64,000 nt of DNA from Actinomadura coerulea (GCF_014208105.1 NZ_JACHMQ010000001.1:6076001-6140000); one strand, 5' to 3'; positions 52,781 through 61,509 are shown, counted from the stretch's first letter. The notes: generated by a model not told the origin, from the sequence alone. Program-made: numbers and translations.

Positions 52781-54970
52781 ATGCGGCGCAGTGAACCGCG
52801 GGGGCACTGGATCCTGCTCTCGCTCGGCGGCCTGGTGCTGGCCGTGCTCCTGCTGATGGACGGCTTCGCGGGCGGCACCGTCGGCGAGGCCCCGCGGGCC
52901 GATCCGGGGCATGCCGGGCCGGTGCCGTCCCGGGTGACCGAGGGCGGCCCCGTCGTCAACCTCTCGGGCGGCGTCCCGAAGAGCCGCCGCATGCCCGCGA
53001 AGACGATCGCGCTGACGTTCGACGACGGGCCCGACCCCGAGTGGACGCCGCGGATCCTGGACGTCCTGCGCCGCCACGACGCGCGCGCCACGTTCTTCAC
53101 CGTCGGCTCGCACGTGGCCCGCGAGCCGGCGCTGACCCGCCGCATCCTCCGCGAGGGCCACGAGATCGGCTCGCACACCTACACGCACGCCGACCTCGCC
53201 GCCGCGCCGCGCTGGCGGGCGCGCCTGGAGATGGACCTCACGCAACGCGCGCTGGCGGGCGCGGCGGGCGTCCACACCAGGCTGATGCGGATGCCGTACT
53301 CCTCCCGCCCGGACGGCCTGACCGCGCCCGAGTGGCGCGCGGCCGAACGGGCGGGAGGGGACGGCTACATCGTCGTCCTCACCGACCGCGACACCGAGGA
53401 CTGGTCGCGTCCCGGCACGGAGACGATCGTGCAGCGGGCGCTGGCCGCGGGCGCGCGCGGCGAGGGCGCCGTGGTGATGCTGCACGACTCGGGCGGCGAC
53501 CGGTCCGAGACGGTCGCGGCGGTCGGGCGGATCCTCGACCGGCTCCAGCCGCAGGGCTACCGCTTCACCACGCTCGCGCAGGCGCTGGACATGCCGACCG
53601 CCGAGGTCGCGGTGCCCGCGCGCGAGCGGGCCGTCGGCTGGACGCTGGTGACCGCCCAGCGCGCCGCGTCCGGGCTGACCGGCGCCATGGGCGCGGTCTT
53701 CGGCGTCGCGGGCCTGCTCTGCGTGCTGCGCCTCGTGGCGCTGCTGGTGTTCGCGCACGTCCACATGCGCCGCGTGCGAAGGCCCGCGCGCCGCGGCCGC
53801 CGCGCGAACCGGCCCCCGCCCCCCGGCGGGCCGCCGCCCGGCGGGCTGCCGCCGGACCCGTTCCCGCCCGTGTCAGTGATCGTCCCGGCCTACAACGAGG
53901 AGGCCGGCATCGCGGCGACGGTGACCACGCTGCTGAACACCGACTACCCGGGCACCGTCGAGGTGATCGTCGTGGACGACGGGTCCAGCGACGGCACCGC
54001 GGCGATCGTCGAGTCCATGCGGCTCCCCGGACTCCAGCTCCTCCGCAAGCCGAACGGGGGCAAGCCGAGCGCGCTCAACGCGGGCATGGCCGCGGCGCGG
54101 TCGGAGATCCTCGTGCTGGTGGACGGCGACACCGTGTTCCAGCGCGACACCCTCCGGCATCTGATCGCCCCCTTCGCGGACCCGGAGGTGGGCGCGGTCA
54201 GCGGCAACACCAAGGTCGCCAACCGGGGCGGCCTCCTCGGCCGCTGGCAGCACATCGAGTACGTCATCGGCTTCAACCTCGACCGGCGGATGTTCGACCT
54301 CCTGCGCTGCATGCCGACCGTGCCGGGCGCGATCGGGGCGTTCCGGCGCTCGGTCCTCGCCGAGGTGGGCGGGGTCCCGGGCGACACGCTCGCCGAGGAC
54401 ACCGACCTCACCATGGCGATCTGCCGCACGGGGCGGCGCGTCGTCTACGAGGAGAAGGCCCTGGCCTGGACGGAGGCGCCCTCGTCGCTGCGGCAGCTGT
54501 GGAGGCAGCGGTACCGCTGGTGCTACGGGACGATGCAGGCGATGTGGAAGCACCGGGGCTCCGTCGTCGAGCGCGGCGGATCGGGGCGGTTCGGGCGCCG
54601 CTGCCTGCCCTACCTGACGGTGTTCCAGGTGCTGCTCCCCCTGTTCGCCCCGGCCATCGACCTGTTCGCGGTGTTCGGGCTGATCTTCCTCGACCCGCTG
54701 GTGCCCGTCGTCTCCTGGACGCTCTTCGTCGCCGCGCAGGCCGCCGCGGGCGCCTACGCCCTGTGGCTGGACGGCGAGTCCGTCCGCCCGCTGTGGGCGC
54801 TGCCGCTCCAGCAGTTCGTCTACAGGCAGCTCATGTACCTGGTCGTGGTGCAGTCCCTGGTGACCGCGCTGCTGGGGGCCCGCCTGCGCTGGCACACCAT
54901 CCGCCGGACCGGGACCTTCGCGGATCTCGGGAGCCGGGAACAATCCCCGGGGCCCGTCGGTTACACATGA
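52781..54970 (+). CDS. Bifunctional polysaccharide deacetylase/glycosyltransferase (NodB + GT2)
   Basis: The 729-residue membrane protein has an N-terminal anchor (about 11-28), then a NodB-type deacetylase (about 72-260) with TFDDGP (79-84; D81 D82) and SHTYTH (131-136; metal-binding H132 and H136). A second membrane segment follows (about 300-320). The family-2 glycosyltransferase domain has SVIVPAYNEEAG, VDDGSSDGT, DGDTVF, the base-containing EDTDL and QRYRWCYG. C-terminal membrane helices complete it. It looks like a synthase that makes and deacetylates an exopolysaccharide of the poly-GlcNAc or chitin kind; the sugar is inferred. Confidence 0.93.
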   Translation: MRRSEPRGHWILLSLGGLVLAVLLLMDGFAGGTVGEAPRADPGHAGPVPSRVTEGGPVVNLSGGVPKSRRMPAKTIALTFDDGPDPEWTPRILDVLRRHDARATFFTVGSHVAREPALTRRILREGHEIGSHTYTHADLAAAPRWRARLEMDLTQRALAGAAGVHTRLMRMPYSSRPDGLTAPEWRAAERAGGDGYIVVLTDRDTEDWSRPGTETIVQRALAAGARGEGAVVMLHDSGGDRSETVAAVGRILDRLQPQGYRFTTLAQALDMPTAEVAVPARERAVGWTLVTAQRAASGLTGAMGAVFGVAGLLCVLRLVALLVFAHVHMRRVRRPARRGRRANRPPPPGGPPPGGLPPDPFPPVSVIVPAYNEEAGIAATVTTLLNTDYPGTVEVIVVDDGSSDGTAAIVESMRLPGLQLLRKPNGGKPSALNAGMAAARSEILVLVDGDTVFQRDTLRHLIAPFADPEVGAVSGNTKVANRGGLLGRWQHIEYVIGFNLDRRMFDLLRCMPTVPGAIGAFRRSVLAEVGGVPGDTLAEDTDLTMAICRTGRRVVYEEKALAWTEAPSSLRQLWRQRYRWCYGTMQAMWKHRGSVVERGGSGRFGRRCLPYLTVFQVLLPLFAPAIDLFAVFGLIFLDPLVPVVSWTLFVAAQAAAGAYALWLDGESVRPLWALPLQQFVYRQLMYLVVVQSLVTALLGARLRWHTIRRTGTFADLGSREQSPGPVGYT

Positions 54971-55080
54971 CAGCCGGTGTGCCTGGTGTCCCCGGGCCTC
55001 ACCTTTCGCCTTCACGGAATACCGTTCGGCTGGAGCCGTGTTGTGCCTTTCGCCGAGAGGCGACCCACACACCGGCGCTA

Positions 55081-55123
55081 GACCAAGGCCCCGCCGGGTC
55101 GTACGACCCGGCGGGGCCTGGTC
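55081..55123 (+). terminator. Intrinsic terminator
   Basis: A long hairpin pairs GACCAAGGCCCCGCCGGG with CCCGGCGGGGCCTGGTC through one bulged A. It lies between the glycosyltransferase and tenA genes. Confidence 0.85.
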
Positions 55124-55145
55124 GTGTCTGCGGCAGACTGGCGCC

Positions 55146-55754
55146 ATGAGTCTCGCCGCGCACCTGGAGGAACTCGGCCGCCCGCTGGTGGACGAGCAGC
55201 TCCAGCACCCCACCGTGAAGGGCATCGCCCAAGGCAACCTCGACGAGGCCGTGTTCCGCTCCTGGCTGGAGCAGGACTACCTCTTCCTGCACGACTACGT
55301 GCGGGTCTTCTCCCGCCTCGCGTGGCAGGCCCCCGACGCCCACCTGGGCGACCTGGTGGACCTGGCCCACGCCACCTTCCACGACGAGCTCGACCTGCAC
55401 CGCTCCCTCTCCGCGAGCTTCGCCGCCGACCTCGACGGCGCCCGGAAGGGGCCCGCGTGCGCGGCCTACACGTCCTTCCTGCTGGACGGCGCCGCCGTGT
55501 ACGGCGAGGGCCTCGCGGCCCTCTACCCCTGCATGTGGGGCTACTCCACGCTCGGGCGGATCCTCGCCGAGAACCCGCCGTCCGAGCCCCGCTACCGCCG
55601 CTGGGTCGACACCTACGCCGACCCCGGCTTCGCGGACCTCGCCGCCCGCATCGCCCAGATGATCGACGAGGCGGCCCCCGACCCCGCCGCCGCGGAACGC
55701 CTCTTCATGGAAGGCATGCGCCACGAGGTCGCCTTCTGGTCCGTAGAGCCCTGA
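55146..55754 (+). CDS. tenA: TenA/thiaminase II-family protein
   Basis: The 202-residue helical protein matches TenA: EDYLF-type QDYLFLHDYVRVFSRLAWQAPD, the active-site cysteine in ALYPCMWGYSTLG, and a C-terminal FMEGMRHEVAFW. TenA hydrolyses damaged thiamine, releasing hydroxymethylpyrimidine (HMP) for reuse. It stands alone here, but an NCS1 transporter under a TPP riboswitch lies 6 kb away, which fits pyrimidine salvage. ATG 55146 is taken as the start. Confidence 0.88.
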   Translation: MSLAAHLEELGRPLVDEQLQHPTVKGIAQGNLDEAVFRSWLEQDYLFLHDYVRVFSRLAWQAPDAHLGDLVDLAHATFHDELDLHRSLSASFAADLDGARKGPACAAYTSFLLDGAAVYGEGLAALYPCMWGYSTLGRILAENPPSEPRYRRWVDTYADPGFADLAARIAQMIDEAAPDPAAAERLFMEGMRHEVAFWSVEP

Positions 55755-55757
55755 CGC

Positions 55758-55800
55758 GTTCGTGCGGTGCCGGGCCCTGGGGGCCCGGCACCGCACGAAC
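55758..55800. terminator. Bidirectional intrinsic terminator
   Basis: A perfect 20-bp stem (GTTCGTGCGGTGCCGGGCCC) with a 3-base loop lies between tenA and the convergent copper ATPase. Confidence 0.95.
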
Positions 55801-55805
55801 CGCGA

Positions 55806-58037
55806 TTAGACAAAGCGGCGCAGGCGCAGGCTGTTCGTCACCACGAAGACCGAGGAGAACGCCATGGCGCCTCCGGCGATCATGGGGGTGAGCAGGCCCG
55901 ACGCCGCGAGGGGCAGGGCGGCCACGTTGTAGGCGAAGGCCCAGAACAGGTTGCCCTTGATCGTGCCCAGCGTGCGGCGCGACAGCCGGATGGCGTCGGC
56001 CGCGGCGCGCAGGTCGCCGCGCACCAGGGTCAGGTCGGACGCCTCGATCGCCACGTCCGTGCCGGTGCCCATCGCCAGGCCGAGGTCGGCCTGGGCCAGC
56101 GCGGCGGCGTCGTTGACGCCGTCGCCGACCATGGCGACCGTCCGCCCCTCCGACTGGAGGCGCTTGACGACGTCCACCTTGTCCTGCGGCAGGACGTCGG
56201 CGATGACCTCCTCGATCCCCACCTCGCCGGCGACCGTGCGGGCCACCGTCTCGTTGTCGCCGGTCAGCAGGACCGGGCGCAGCCCGAGGGCGCGCAGCCG
56301 CTCGATCGCCTCCCGCGAGGTCGGCTTGACCTGGTCAGCGACAGTGATCACCGCGCGGGCCTCGCCGTCCCAGCCGACCGCGACCGCGGTGTGGCCGAGC
56401 GCCTGGGCCTTCTCCATGGCGCGTTCGAGGTCGGGCGTGAGGTGCTGCGACCACTCGGCGAGCAGCCGCGGCCGGCCCGCCAGGACGCCGTGGCCGTCCA
56501 CCATCCCCTGGACGCCGAGGCCTTCGACGTTGGCGAAGTCCTCCACGGTGCCGAGGTCGCCGACCCGTTCGGCGGCGCCCTTGGCGATGGCCTGGGCGAT
56601 GGGGTGCTCGGACGCGTTCTCCAGCGCCCCCGCCAGCCGGAGCACGTCCTCCTCCGCGACGCCGTCGGCGGTGATGACGTCGACCAGGGCCATCCTGCCG
56701 GTGGTGACGGTCCCCGTCTTGTCCAGGACGACGGTGTCGATCGCGCGGGTGGACTCCAGCACCTCCGGCCCCTTGATCAGGATGCCGAGTTGCGCGCCGC
56801 GCCCCGTCCCGACCATCAGCGCGGTCGGGGTGGCCAGGCCGAGGGCGCACGGGCACGCGATGATCAGCACGGCGACCGCGGCGGTGAAGGCGCCGGCGAG
56901 CGGTTCGCCGGTGCCGATCCAGAAGCCGAGCGTGCCGAGCGCCAGCGCGATGACGACCGGGACGAAGACGCCCGAGATCCGGTCGGCGAGCCGCTGGACC
57001 TGCGCCTTGCCGGTCTGCGCGTCCTCCACCAGCCGCGCCATCTGCGCGAGCTGGGTGTCGGAGCCGACCCGGGTGGCGCGCACCAGCAGCCGCCCGCCCG
57101 CGTTCACGGTCGCGCCGACCACGGTGTCGCCGGGCCCGACCTCGACCGGGACGGACTCGCCGGTCAGCATGGACGCGTCCACGGCGGACGAGCCCTCCTC
57201 GACCGTCCCGTCCGTGGCGATCTTCTCGCCGGGACGGACGACGAACACGTCGCCCTCGGCCAGCCGGTCGACCGGGATGCGCTCCTCGCGCCCGTCCCGG
57301 ACGACCGAGACCTCCTTGGCGCCGAGCTCCAGCAGGGCCCGCAGCGCGGCGCCCGCGCGGCGCTTGGAGCGCGTCTCGAAGTACCGCCCGGCGAGGATGA
57401 ACATGATCACCCCGGAGGCGGCCTCCAGGTAGATGTTCATTGACCCGTCCGAGCGGGTCATGGAGAACTCGAACCCGTGCTTGACGCCCAGCTCGCCCGC
57501 GGTGCCGAAGAACAGCGCCCACAGCGACCACGCGAACGCGGCCAGCGTGCCCAGCGAGATCAGCGTGTCCATGGTCGCCGTGCCGTGCCGCAGGTTGACC
57601 GCCGCGGCCCGGTGGAACGGCCAGCCCGCGTACACCACGACAGGGGAGGCGAGCGTCAGCGACAGCCACTGCCAGCCCTCGAACTGGAGCGCCGGGACCA
57701 TCGCCATCGCGATCACCGGGATGGACAGCGCCACCGCGGTGACCAGCCGCTGCCGCAGGGGGCGCAGCTCGTCGGCCGGCTCCGGGGCCGCGTCGTCGGC
57801 GGTCTTCGGCGGGGCGGGGAGGGCGGCGGAGTAGCCCGCCTTCTCCACCGTGGCGATCAGCTCGTCGGGCGACACCTCCGACCCGAACTCCACCCTCGCC
57901 TTCTCGGTGGCGTAGTTGACCGTCGCGGTCACGCCGTCCATCTTGTTGAGCTTCCGCTCGATGCGGTTGGCGCACGACGCGCACGTCATACCGCCGATCG
58001 CCAGCTCGATACGCCCGGACACAGCGTCCGTGCTCAT
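55806..58037 (-). CDS. copA: Copper-transporting P1B-type ATPase
   Basis: The 743-residue protein has one N-terminal heavy-metal-binding domain (GMTCASC at 14-20) and eight membrane helices. The transport motif is CPC (IACPCALGLATP), with the phosphorylation site DKTGT, the HP motif (SEHPIAQAI), GDGVN and TGDN in the ATP domain, and NxxxP-type YNVAALPLAASG near the end. CPC with a CxxC N-terminal domain indicates Cu(I) export. It is the last gene of the operon with a His-rich secreted protein and CopZ. Confidence 0.96.
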   Translation of the reverse strand: MSTDAVSGRIELAIGGMTCASCANRIERKLNKMDGVTATVNYATEKARVEFGSEVSPDELIATVEKAGYSAALPAPPKTADDAAPEPADELRPLRQRLVTAVALSIPVIAMAMVPALQFEGWQWLSLTLASPVVVYAGWPFHRAAAVNLRHGTATMDTLISLGTLAAFAWSLWALFFGTAGELGVKHGFEFSMTRSDGSMNIYLEAASGVIMFILAGRYFETRSKRRAGAALRALLELGAKEVSVVRDGREERIPVDRLAEGDVFVVRPGEKIATDGTVEEGSSAVDASMLTGESVPVEVGPGDTVVGATVNAGGRLLVRATRVGSDTQLAQMARLVEDAQTGKAQVQRLADRISGVFVPVVIALALGTLGFWIGTGEPLAGAFTAAVAVLIIACPCALGLATPTALMVGTGRGAQLGILIKGPEVLESTRAIDTVVLDKTGTVTTGRMALVDVITADGVAEEDVLRLAGALENASEHPIAQAIAKGAAERVGDLGTVEDFANVEGLGVQGMVDGHGVLAGRPRLLAEWSQHLTPDLERAMEKAQALGHTAVAVGWDGEARAVITVADQVKPTSREAIERLRALGLRPVLLTGDNETVARTVAGEVGIEEVIADVLPQDKVDVVKRLQSEGRTVAMVGDGVNDAAALAQADLGLAMGTGTDVAIEASDLTLVRGDLRAAADAIRLSRRTLGTIKGNLFWAFAYNVAALPLAASGLLTPMIAGGAMAFSSVFVVTNSLRLRRFV

Positions 58038-58069
58038 CGCGTCCTCCTCTGCTTCGATCGTGCGGAACG

Positions 58070-59035
58070 TCAGTGGGTGTGGGGCTGGTCGTCGTGCCCC
58101 GGCTCGGGGTCCCGACCCTGCTCCTGGACGGGGACGTTCCCGGCGTGCACCGTGAACTCGGCCGTGCGGACCTCGCCGTCGTGCTTGAAGTCCAGGTACA
58201 GGCGGTAAGCGCCTGAGCTGGGCGCCTCGGCGAAGAACGTGATCCCGGGGCCCGGCTCGGTCTCGCCGTCGCCGGGCTCCCCGTCCGGGTGGACGTGGAG
58301 GTAGGCGAGGTCGCCCTGCCGCAGCGCGACGAGGTGCCCGTACGCCTCGAGGTACGGCTCCAGGTCGGTGACCGGCCTGCCGCCCTTGCTCACGCTGAGG
58401 GTCAGTTCGGTGGACTTGCCGGGAGTGAGACCGCCGGTGAGGCGCACCTCGTACCCGTCCACCTTCGCGACCTGCTCGGGCGCGGGCAGCGGCGCCGGCT
58501 TCAGGTCGCCGGGGACGAACACGTCCGTGCCGAGCGTGAGCTGCCGCTTCGCGCCGTCCGGCTGGATGTCGGTGAAGAACCGGTACACGCCGGGCTTGGC
58601 CAGCTTGATCGGGACGGTCCAGACGCCGCCCCCGGCCTCGGTCGGGTGCAGGTGCTGGAAGCCGGACAGGTCGCGCCGCGCCACGATCAGGTGCAGGCGC
58701 TTGCCGTGCAGCGGCTTGAACCCGGTGACGGGCCTGCCGTCCGGTCCGTTGATCGTGAAGCGGAAGTCCGTCTTCTCCCCGGCGGTGAGGACGGTCCGCT
58801 GGGGGGTGAGCGTGAAGCCGTCCTCCGACACCTGGAGGCCGCCCGGCGCGTGGGACGCCGTGCCCTGGCCCCCGCCGTGTCCGCCCGCGCCGTGTCCGCC
58901 CGCACCGCCGTTCTCGTGGGACGCCATCTGCGCCGTGCCGCCGACGGGCCCGACGATCTTGCCGAGGCCCGCGGCGCCGCCGAAGACGACCGCCAGACCC
59001 ACGGCGTAGGCCCCAACCCTGGTCGCGCTGTTCAT
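58070..59035 (-). CDS. Secreted His-rich protein of the copper operon
   Basis: The 321-residue protein has an N-terminal signal or anchor (about 8-30), a His/Gly-rich linker (ENGGAGGHGAGGHGGGQG), two or three beta-sandwich domains with HLHP and HVHP motifs, and a His-rich tail (HDDQPHTH). Its place between copZ and copA suggests metal binding outside the cell. ATG 59035 is chosen, with GGAG before it. ATG 59104, which overlaps the copZ stop (ATGA), would add 23 residues and cannot be excluded. Confidence 0.75.
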   Translation of the reverse strand: MNSATRVGAYAVGLAVVFGGAAGLGKIVGPVGGTAQMASHENGGAGGHGAGGHGGGQGTASHAPGGLQVSEDGFTLTPQRTVLTAGEKTDFRFTINGPDGRPVTGFKPLHGKRLHLIVARRDLSGFQHLHPTEAGGGVWTVPIKLAKPGVYRFFTDIQPDGAKRQLTLGTDVFVPGDLKPAPLPAPEQVAKVDGYEVRLTGGLTPGKSTELTLSVSKGGRPVTDLEPYLEAYGHLVALRQGDLAYLHVHPDGEPGDGETEPGPGITFFAEAPSSGAYRLYLDFKHDGEVRTAEFTVHAGNVPVQEQGRDPEPGHDDQPHTH

Positions 59036-59100
59036 GCCGTTCACTCCGCTCGGTGTTGCGAGGGACGCACCCCGCCCGCCTTGGGCGAGGCGCGGTCCGC

Positions 59101-59307
59101 TCATGAGGTCAGCTGGTACCCGGCCTCCTCGACGGCGTCCTTGACCCGGGCGTCGTCGAGGGGGGTCTCGCTCGTGACGGTGACCTTGCCGGTCTGGAGG
59201 TCGACGTCGACGCCGGTCACACCGGCGATCTGCTCGACCTCCTCGGTCACCGAGCTCACGCAGTGGCCGCAGGTCATGCCGCTGACGGTGTAGGTGGCGG
59301 TGCTCAT
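59101..59307 (-). CDS. copZ: Copper chaperone CopZ (HMA domain)
   Basis: The 68-residue protein is a single heavy-metal-associated domain with the Cu(I)-binding loop GMTCGHC (near 8-14) and the normal ferredoxin-like fold length. It carries copper to the ATPase. It is the first gene of the operon, preceded by CsoR-type sites. Confidence 0.95.
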   Translation of the reverse strand: MSTATYTVSGMTCGHCVSSVTEEVEQIAGVTGVDVDLQTGKVTVTSETPLDDARVKDAVEEAGYQLTS

Positions 59308-59327
59308 CGGCTTCTCCCTCGGATTTT

Positions 59328-59397
59328 TACCCCTGGGGGGTATCTCGTCGGCTTCATGCTGCCATAACCGGACACCTGTGACAACCCCTAGGGGGTA
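59328..59397. promoter_or_regulatory. Two CsoR-type pseudo-palindromes
   Basis: TACCCCTGGGGGGTA lies at 59328-59342 and AACCCCTAGGGGGTAT at about 59383-59398. The TACCCC/GGGGTA pattern with a G/C core is typical of CsoR copper-repressor sites. The first is 21 bp upstream of the copZ start. No csoR gene is in the window, so the repressor must be encoded elsewhere. Confidence 0.65.
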
Positions 59398-59434
59398 TCG
59401 GTGATTCCGAGATCCGGGTCACACCGCCCCCAGG

Positions 59435-59467
59435 TTTTCCACAGGCGTCCACAGGGCTGTGGACGGA
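59435..59467. other. DnaA-box-like cluster upstream of the fpg/nei gene
   Basis: TTTTCCACA (59435-59443), GCGTCCACA (59445-59453) and TGTGGACGG (59459-59467) lie within 33 bp. Each differs from the actinobacterial DnaA box at one to two bases. It may be a remnant or a DnaA titration site. Confidence 0.3.
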
Positions 59468-59504
59468 CGTTCCGGCAGCGCGGCCCGTCGCGGATACTGA
59501 ACCC

Positions 59505-60368
59505 ATGCCTGAGCTACCTGAGGTGGAGGCGCTGGCGGGGTTCCTGCGGGAGCGCGTGGTCGGCCATGCCGTCGCCCGCGTCGATGTTCTCGCCATCTCC
59601 GCGCTGAAGACCTACGACCCGCCGGTCACGGCGCTCGGCGGGCTGACCGTCACCGGCGCGGCCCGGCACGGCAAGTTCCTCGACCTCGACGTCGACGGGC
59701 TGCACCTCGTCATCCATCTCGCCCGCGCCGGCTGGCTGCGCTGGCGCGACGAGATCCCGGCCAGGCCCGTCCGGCCCGGCGGCAAGAACCCGCTCGCCCT
59801 GCGCGTGCACCTGGACGACGGCTCGGGCTTCGACCTCACCGAGGCCGGCACCAAGAAGGGCCTCGCCGTCTACGTCGTCCGCGACCCGGACGACGTGCCC
59901 GGCGTGGCGTCCCTCGGCCCCGACCCGCTGGACGAGTCGTTCACCCCCGCGGCCCTCGCCGGGATCGTCAACGGCAAGCGCAGCCAGATCAAGGGCCTGC
60001 TGCGCGACCAGAAGGTGATCGCCGGTATCGGCAACGCCTACTCCGACGAGGTGCTGCACGTCGCCCGGATGTCCCCGTTCAAGATCGCGTCATCGCTGAC
60101 CGAGGAGGACGTCGCCGTCCTGCACGAGGCGATCGTCACCACGCTGCGGGACGCGGTCGAGCGCTCGCGCGGCCTCGAGGCGCAGGATCTCAAGGGCGAG
60201 AAGAAGACCGGCCTGCGGGTGCACGGGCGCGCGGGCCAGAAATGCCCGGTCTGTGGGGACATGGTGCGCGAGGTGTCGTTCGCCGACTCCGCGCTCCAGT
60301 ACTGCCCCACCTGCCAGACGGGCGGCAAGCCGCTCGCCGACCGCCGCATGTCCCGCCTCCTGAAGTAG
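59505..60368 (+). CDS. Fpg/Nei-family DNA glycosylase/AP lyase
   Basis: The 287-residue protein begins with MPELPEVE (catalytic P2 and E3), contains the helix-two-turn-helix (GLLRDQKVIAGIGNAYSDEVL) and ends with a four-Cys zinc finger (CPVCGDMV, YCPTCQTGG). These are the full marks of a bacterial Fpg/Nei base-excision repair enzyme. The middle part differs from typical MutM, so it may be an Nei-like actinobacterial member; exact lesion preference is unclear. A terminator follows. Confidence 0.92.
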   Translation: MPELPEVEALAGFLRERVVGHAVARVDVLAISALKTYDPPVTALGGLTVTGAARHGKFLDLDVDGLHLVIHLARAGWLRWRDEIPARPVRPGGKNPLALRVHLDDGSGFDLTEAGTKKGLAVYVVRDPDDVPGVASLGPDPLDESFTPAALAGIVNGKRSQIKGLLRDQKVIAGIGNAYSDEVLHVARMSPFKIASSLTEEDVAVLHEAIVTTLRDAVERSRGLEAQDLKGEKKTGLRVHGRAGQKCPVCGDMVREVSFADSALQYCPTCQTGGKPLADRRMSRLLK

Positions 60369-60391
60369 CGGCCGCGGGCGCCGTGAGAAGG

Positions 60392-60422
60392 GCCAGGCCC
60401 CGGCGGGTGCCGGGGGCCTGGC
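60392..60422 (+). terminator. Intrinsic terminator after the glycosylase gene
   Basis: GCCAGGCCCCGGC pairs with GCCGGGGGCCTGGC across a 4-base loop, one bulge. Confidence 0.8.
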
Positions 60423-60480
60423 GTTCGGAGTCGGGGACGGAGCCGGAACGGGGATGGCTCGTCCGAGGGACGGGTCGGGC

Positions 60481-60942
60481 TCAGCGGACCTTCGGGACGT
60501 TGCCGAAGACCGGGCCGATCTGGCTCCAGCGGTTCAGCTGGCAGCCGTCATCGCGGGTGAACGTGGTGTCGATCTGCTTGCCCCGCCAGGTGCCCTCGAC
60601 CGTGGCGATCTCCGGACCGCCGTAGATCTGGGTGCACACCTGGTCCTTGGGGACGGGTGCGAAGGGATCCTTGACCTTGGTGAGCGCCGCGCAGGCGCCG
60701 ACCGCCTCGGGGTGGTCGCCGCCGGGCGGGTCGCAGGTCAGCCGCCAGGTCTTGGCGGGCGCCTCCTTGGAGGCCTTCACCCGCACGGTGAGCGTGTCCG
60801 CCGGCGAGCCGGACGGTTGCACGGACGTCGTGCCCGAAGGCGCTCCGGATGAGTTTCCGTTTGCCGGTTCGTCGCCGCAGGCGGCCGTGGACAGGAGCAA
60901 GGCCAGCCCGGGCGTTGCGAAAAGGAGCGTCCGATACCGCAT
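60481..60942 (-). CDS. Lipoprotein with subtilisin-inhibitor-like (SSI) domain
   Basis: The 153-residue protein begins MRYRTLLFATPGLALLLSTA and has a cysteine at 22 (TAACGDEP) that fits a weak lipobox. A low-complexity linker follows. The rest resembles a Streptomyces subtilisin inhibitor: LTCDPPGGDHPEAVGACAAL, the disulfide Cys before the reactive site (VCTQIYGG), GTWRGKQIDTTF and a late Cys. The reactive-site P1 residue would be Q rather than M or K, so protease specificity is uncertain. ATG 60942 was chosen for the signal. Confidence 0.7.
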   Translation of the reverse strand: MRYRTLLFATPGLALLLSTAACGDEPANGNSSGAPSGTTSVQPSGSPADTLTVRVKASKEAPAKTWRLTCDPPGGDHPEAVGACAALTKVKDPFAPVPKDQVCTQIYGGPEIATVEGTWRGKQIDTTFTRDDGCQLNRWSQIGPVFGNVPKVR

Positions 60943-60988
60943 GCGTGATTCGACGCAGGGGGGCTTCGCGCGGTTCCATGGGGGTGTG

Positions 60989-61324
60989 ATGAATTTCGGG
61001 GAAGACGTACCGGCCGTGGTCGCCGCGGACATTCCGCAGGACGGCTACCTGCTGGACGTCCGGGAGCAGGACGAGTGGGACGCGGGCCACGCGCCCGCGG
61101 CGGTCCACATCCCCATGCGCCATCTCGGCGACCGCGCCGGCGAGATCCCCCGCGACCGGGAGGTCTACGTGATCTGCCGGTCCGGGGCACGGTCGGCCCA
61201 GGTCACGTCCGCGCTGAACCAGGCGGGGTGGCTGGCGAGGAACGTCGGCGACGGCATGCACGGGTGGGCCGAGGCGGGGCGCCCGATGGAGGGCGCGGGG
61301 GACGGTCCGCCGTACGTCGCGTGA
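60989..61324 (+). CDS. Single-domain rhodanese-like protein
   Basis: The 111-residue protein has a rhodanese domain with LLDVREQDEWDAGHAPAAVHIP and the active-site loop C-R-S-G-A-R-S (VICRSGARSA). This is the usual short thiosulfate/thiol sulfurtransferase form. It starts at ATG 60989 and is divergent from the SSI-like lipoprotein. It sits just upstream of the thiamine riboswitch; sulfur delivery to thiamine is possible but only a guess. Confidence 0.9.
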   Translation: MNFGEDVPAVVAADIPQDGYLLDVREQDEWDAGHAPAAVHIPMRHLGDRAGEIPRDREVYVICRSGARSAQVTSALNQAGWLARNVGDGMHGWAEAGRPMEGAGDGPPYVA

Positions 61325-61406
61325 TCTGAAGGATTTCGTGTGATCTGACCCGGATGCCCTCTTCTGAGGCGTGACGGGCGGTTGTACGATCGGGCCTGAC
61401 CGATAA

Positions 61407-61502
61407 CCGCGGGAGCTCGGGCCACAGCCGGGCTGAGAGGGCGGCCTCCAAGGCGTCGCCGACCGCATGAACCTGTCCGGGTAATGCCGGCGTAGGGAGT
61501 GT
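61407..61502 (+). promoter_or_regulatory. TPP (thiamine pyrophosphate) riboswitch
   Basis: The conserved TPP-aptamer segments are present in order: CGGGAGCTCGG with GGGCTGAGAGG, then GACCGCATGAACCTG, and TCCGGGTAATGCCGGCGTAGGGAG at the end. The last part overlaps the AGGGAG ribosome site of the NCS1 transporter gene, so TPP binding would hide it and block translation. Confidence 0.97.
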
Positions 61503-61509
61503 GTGTCCC

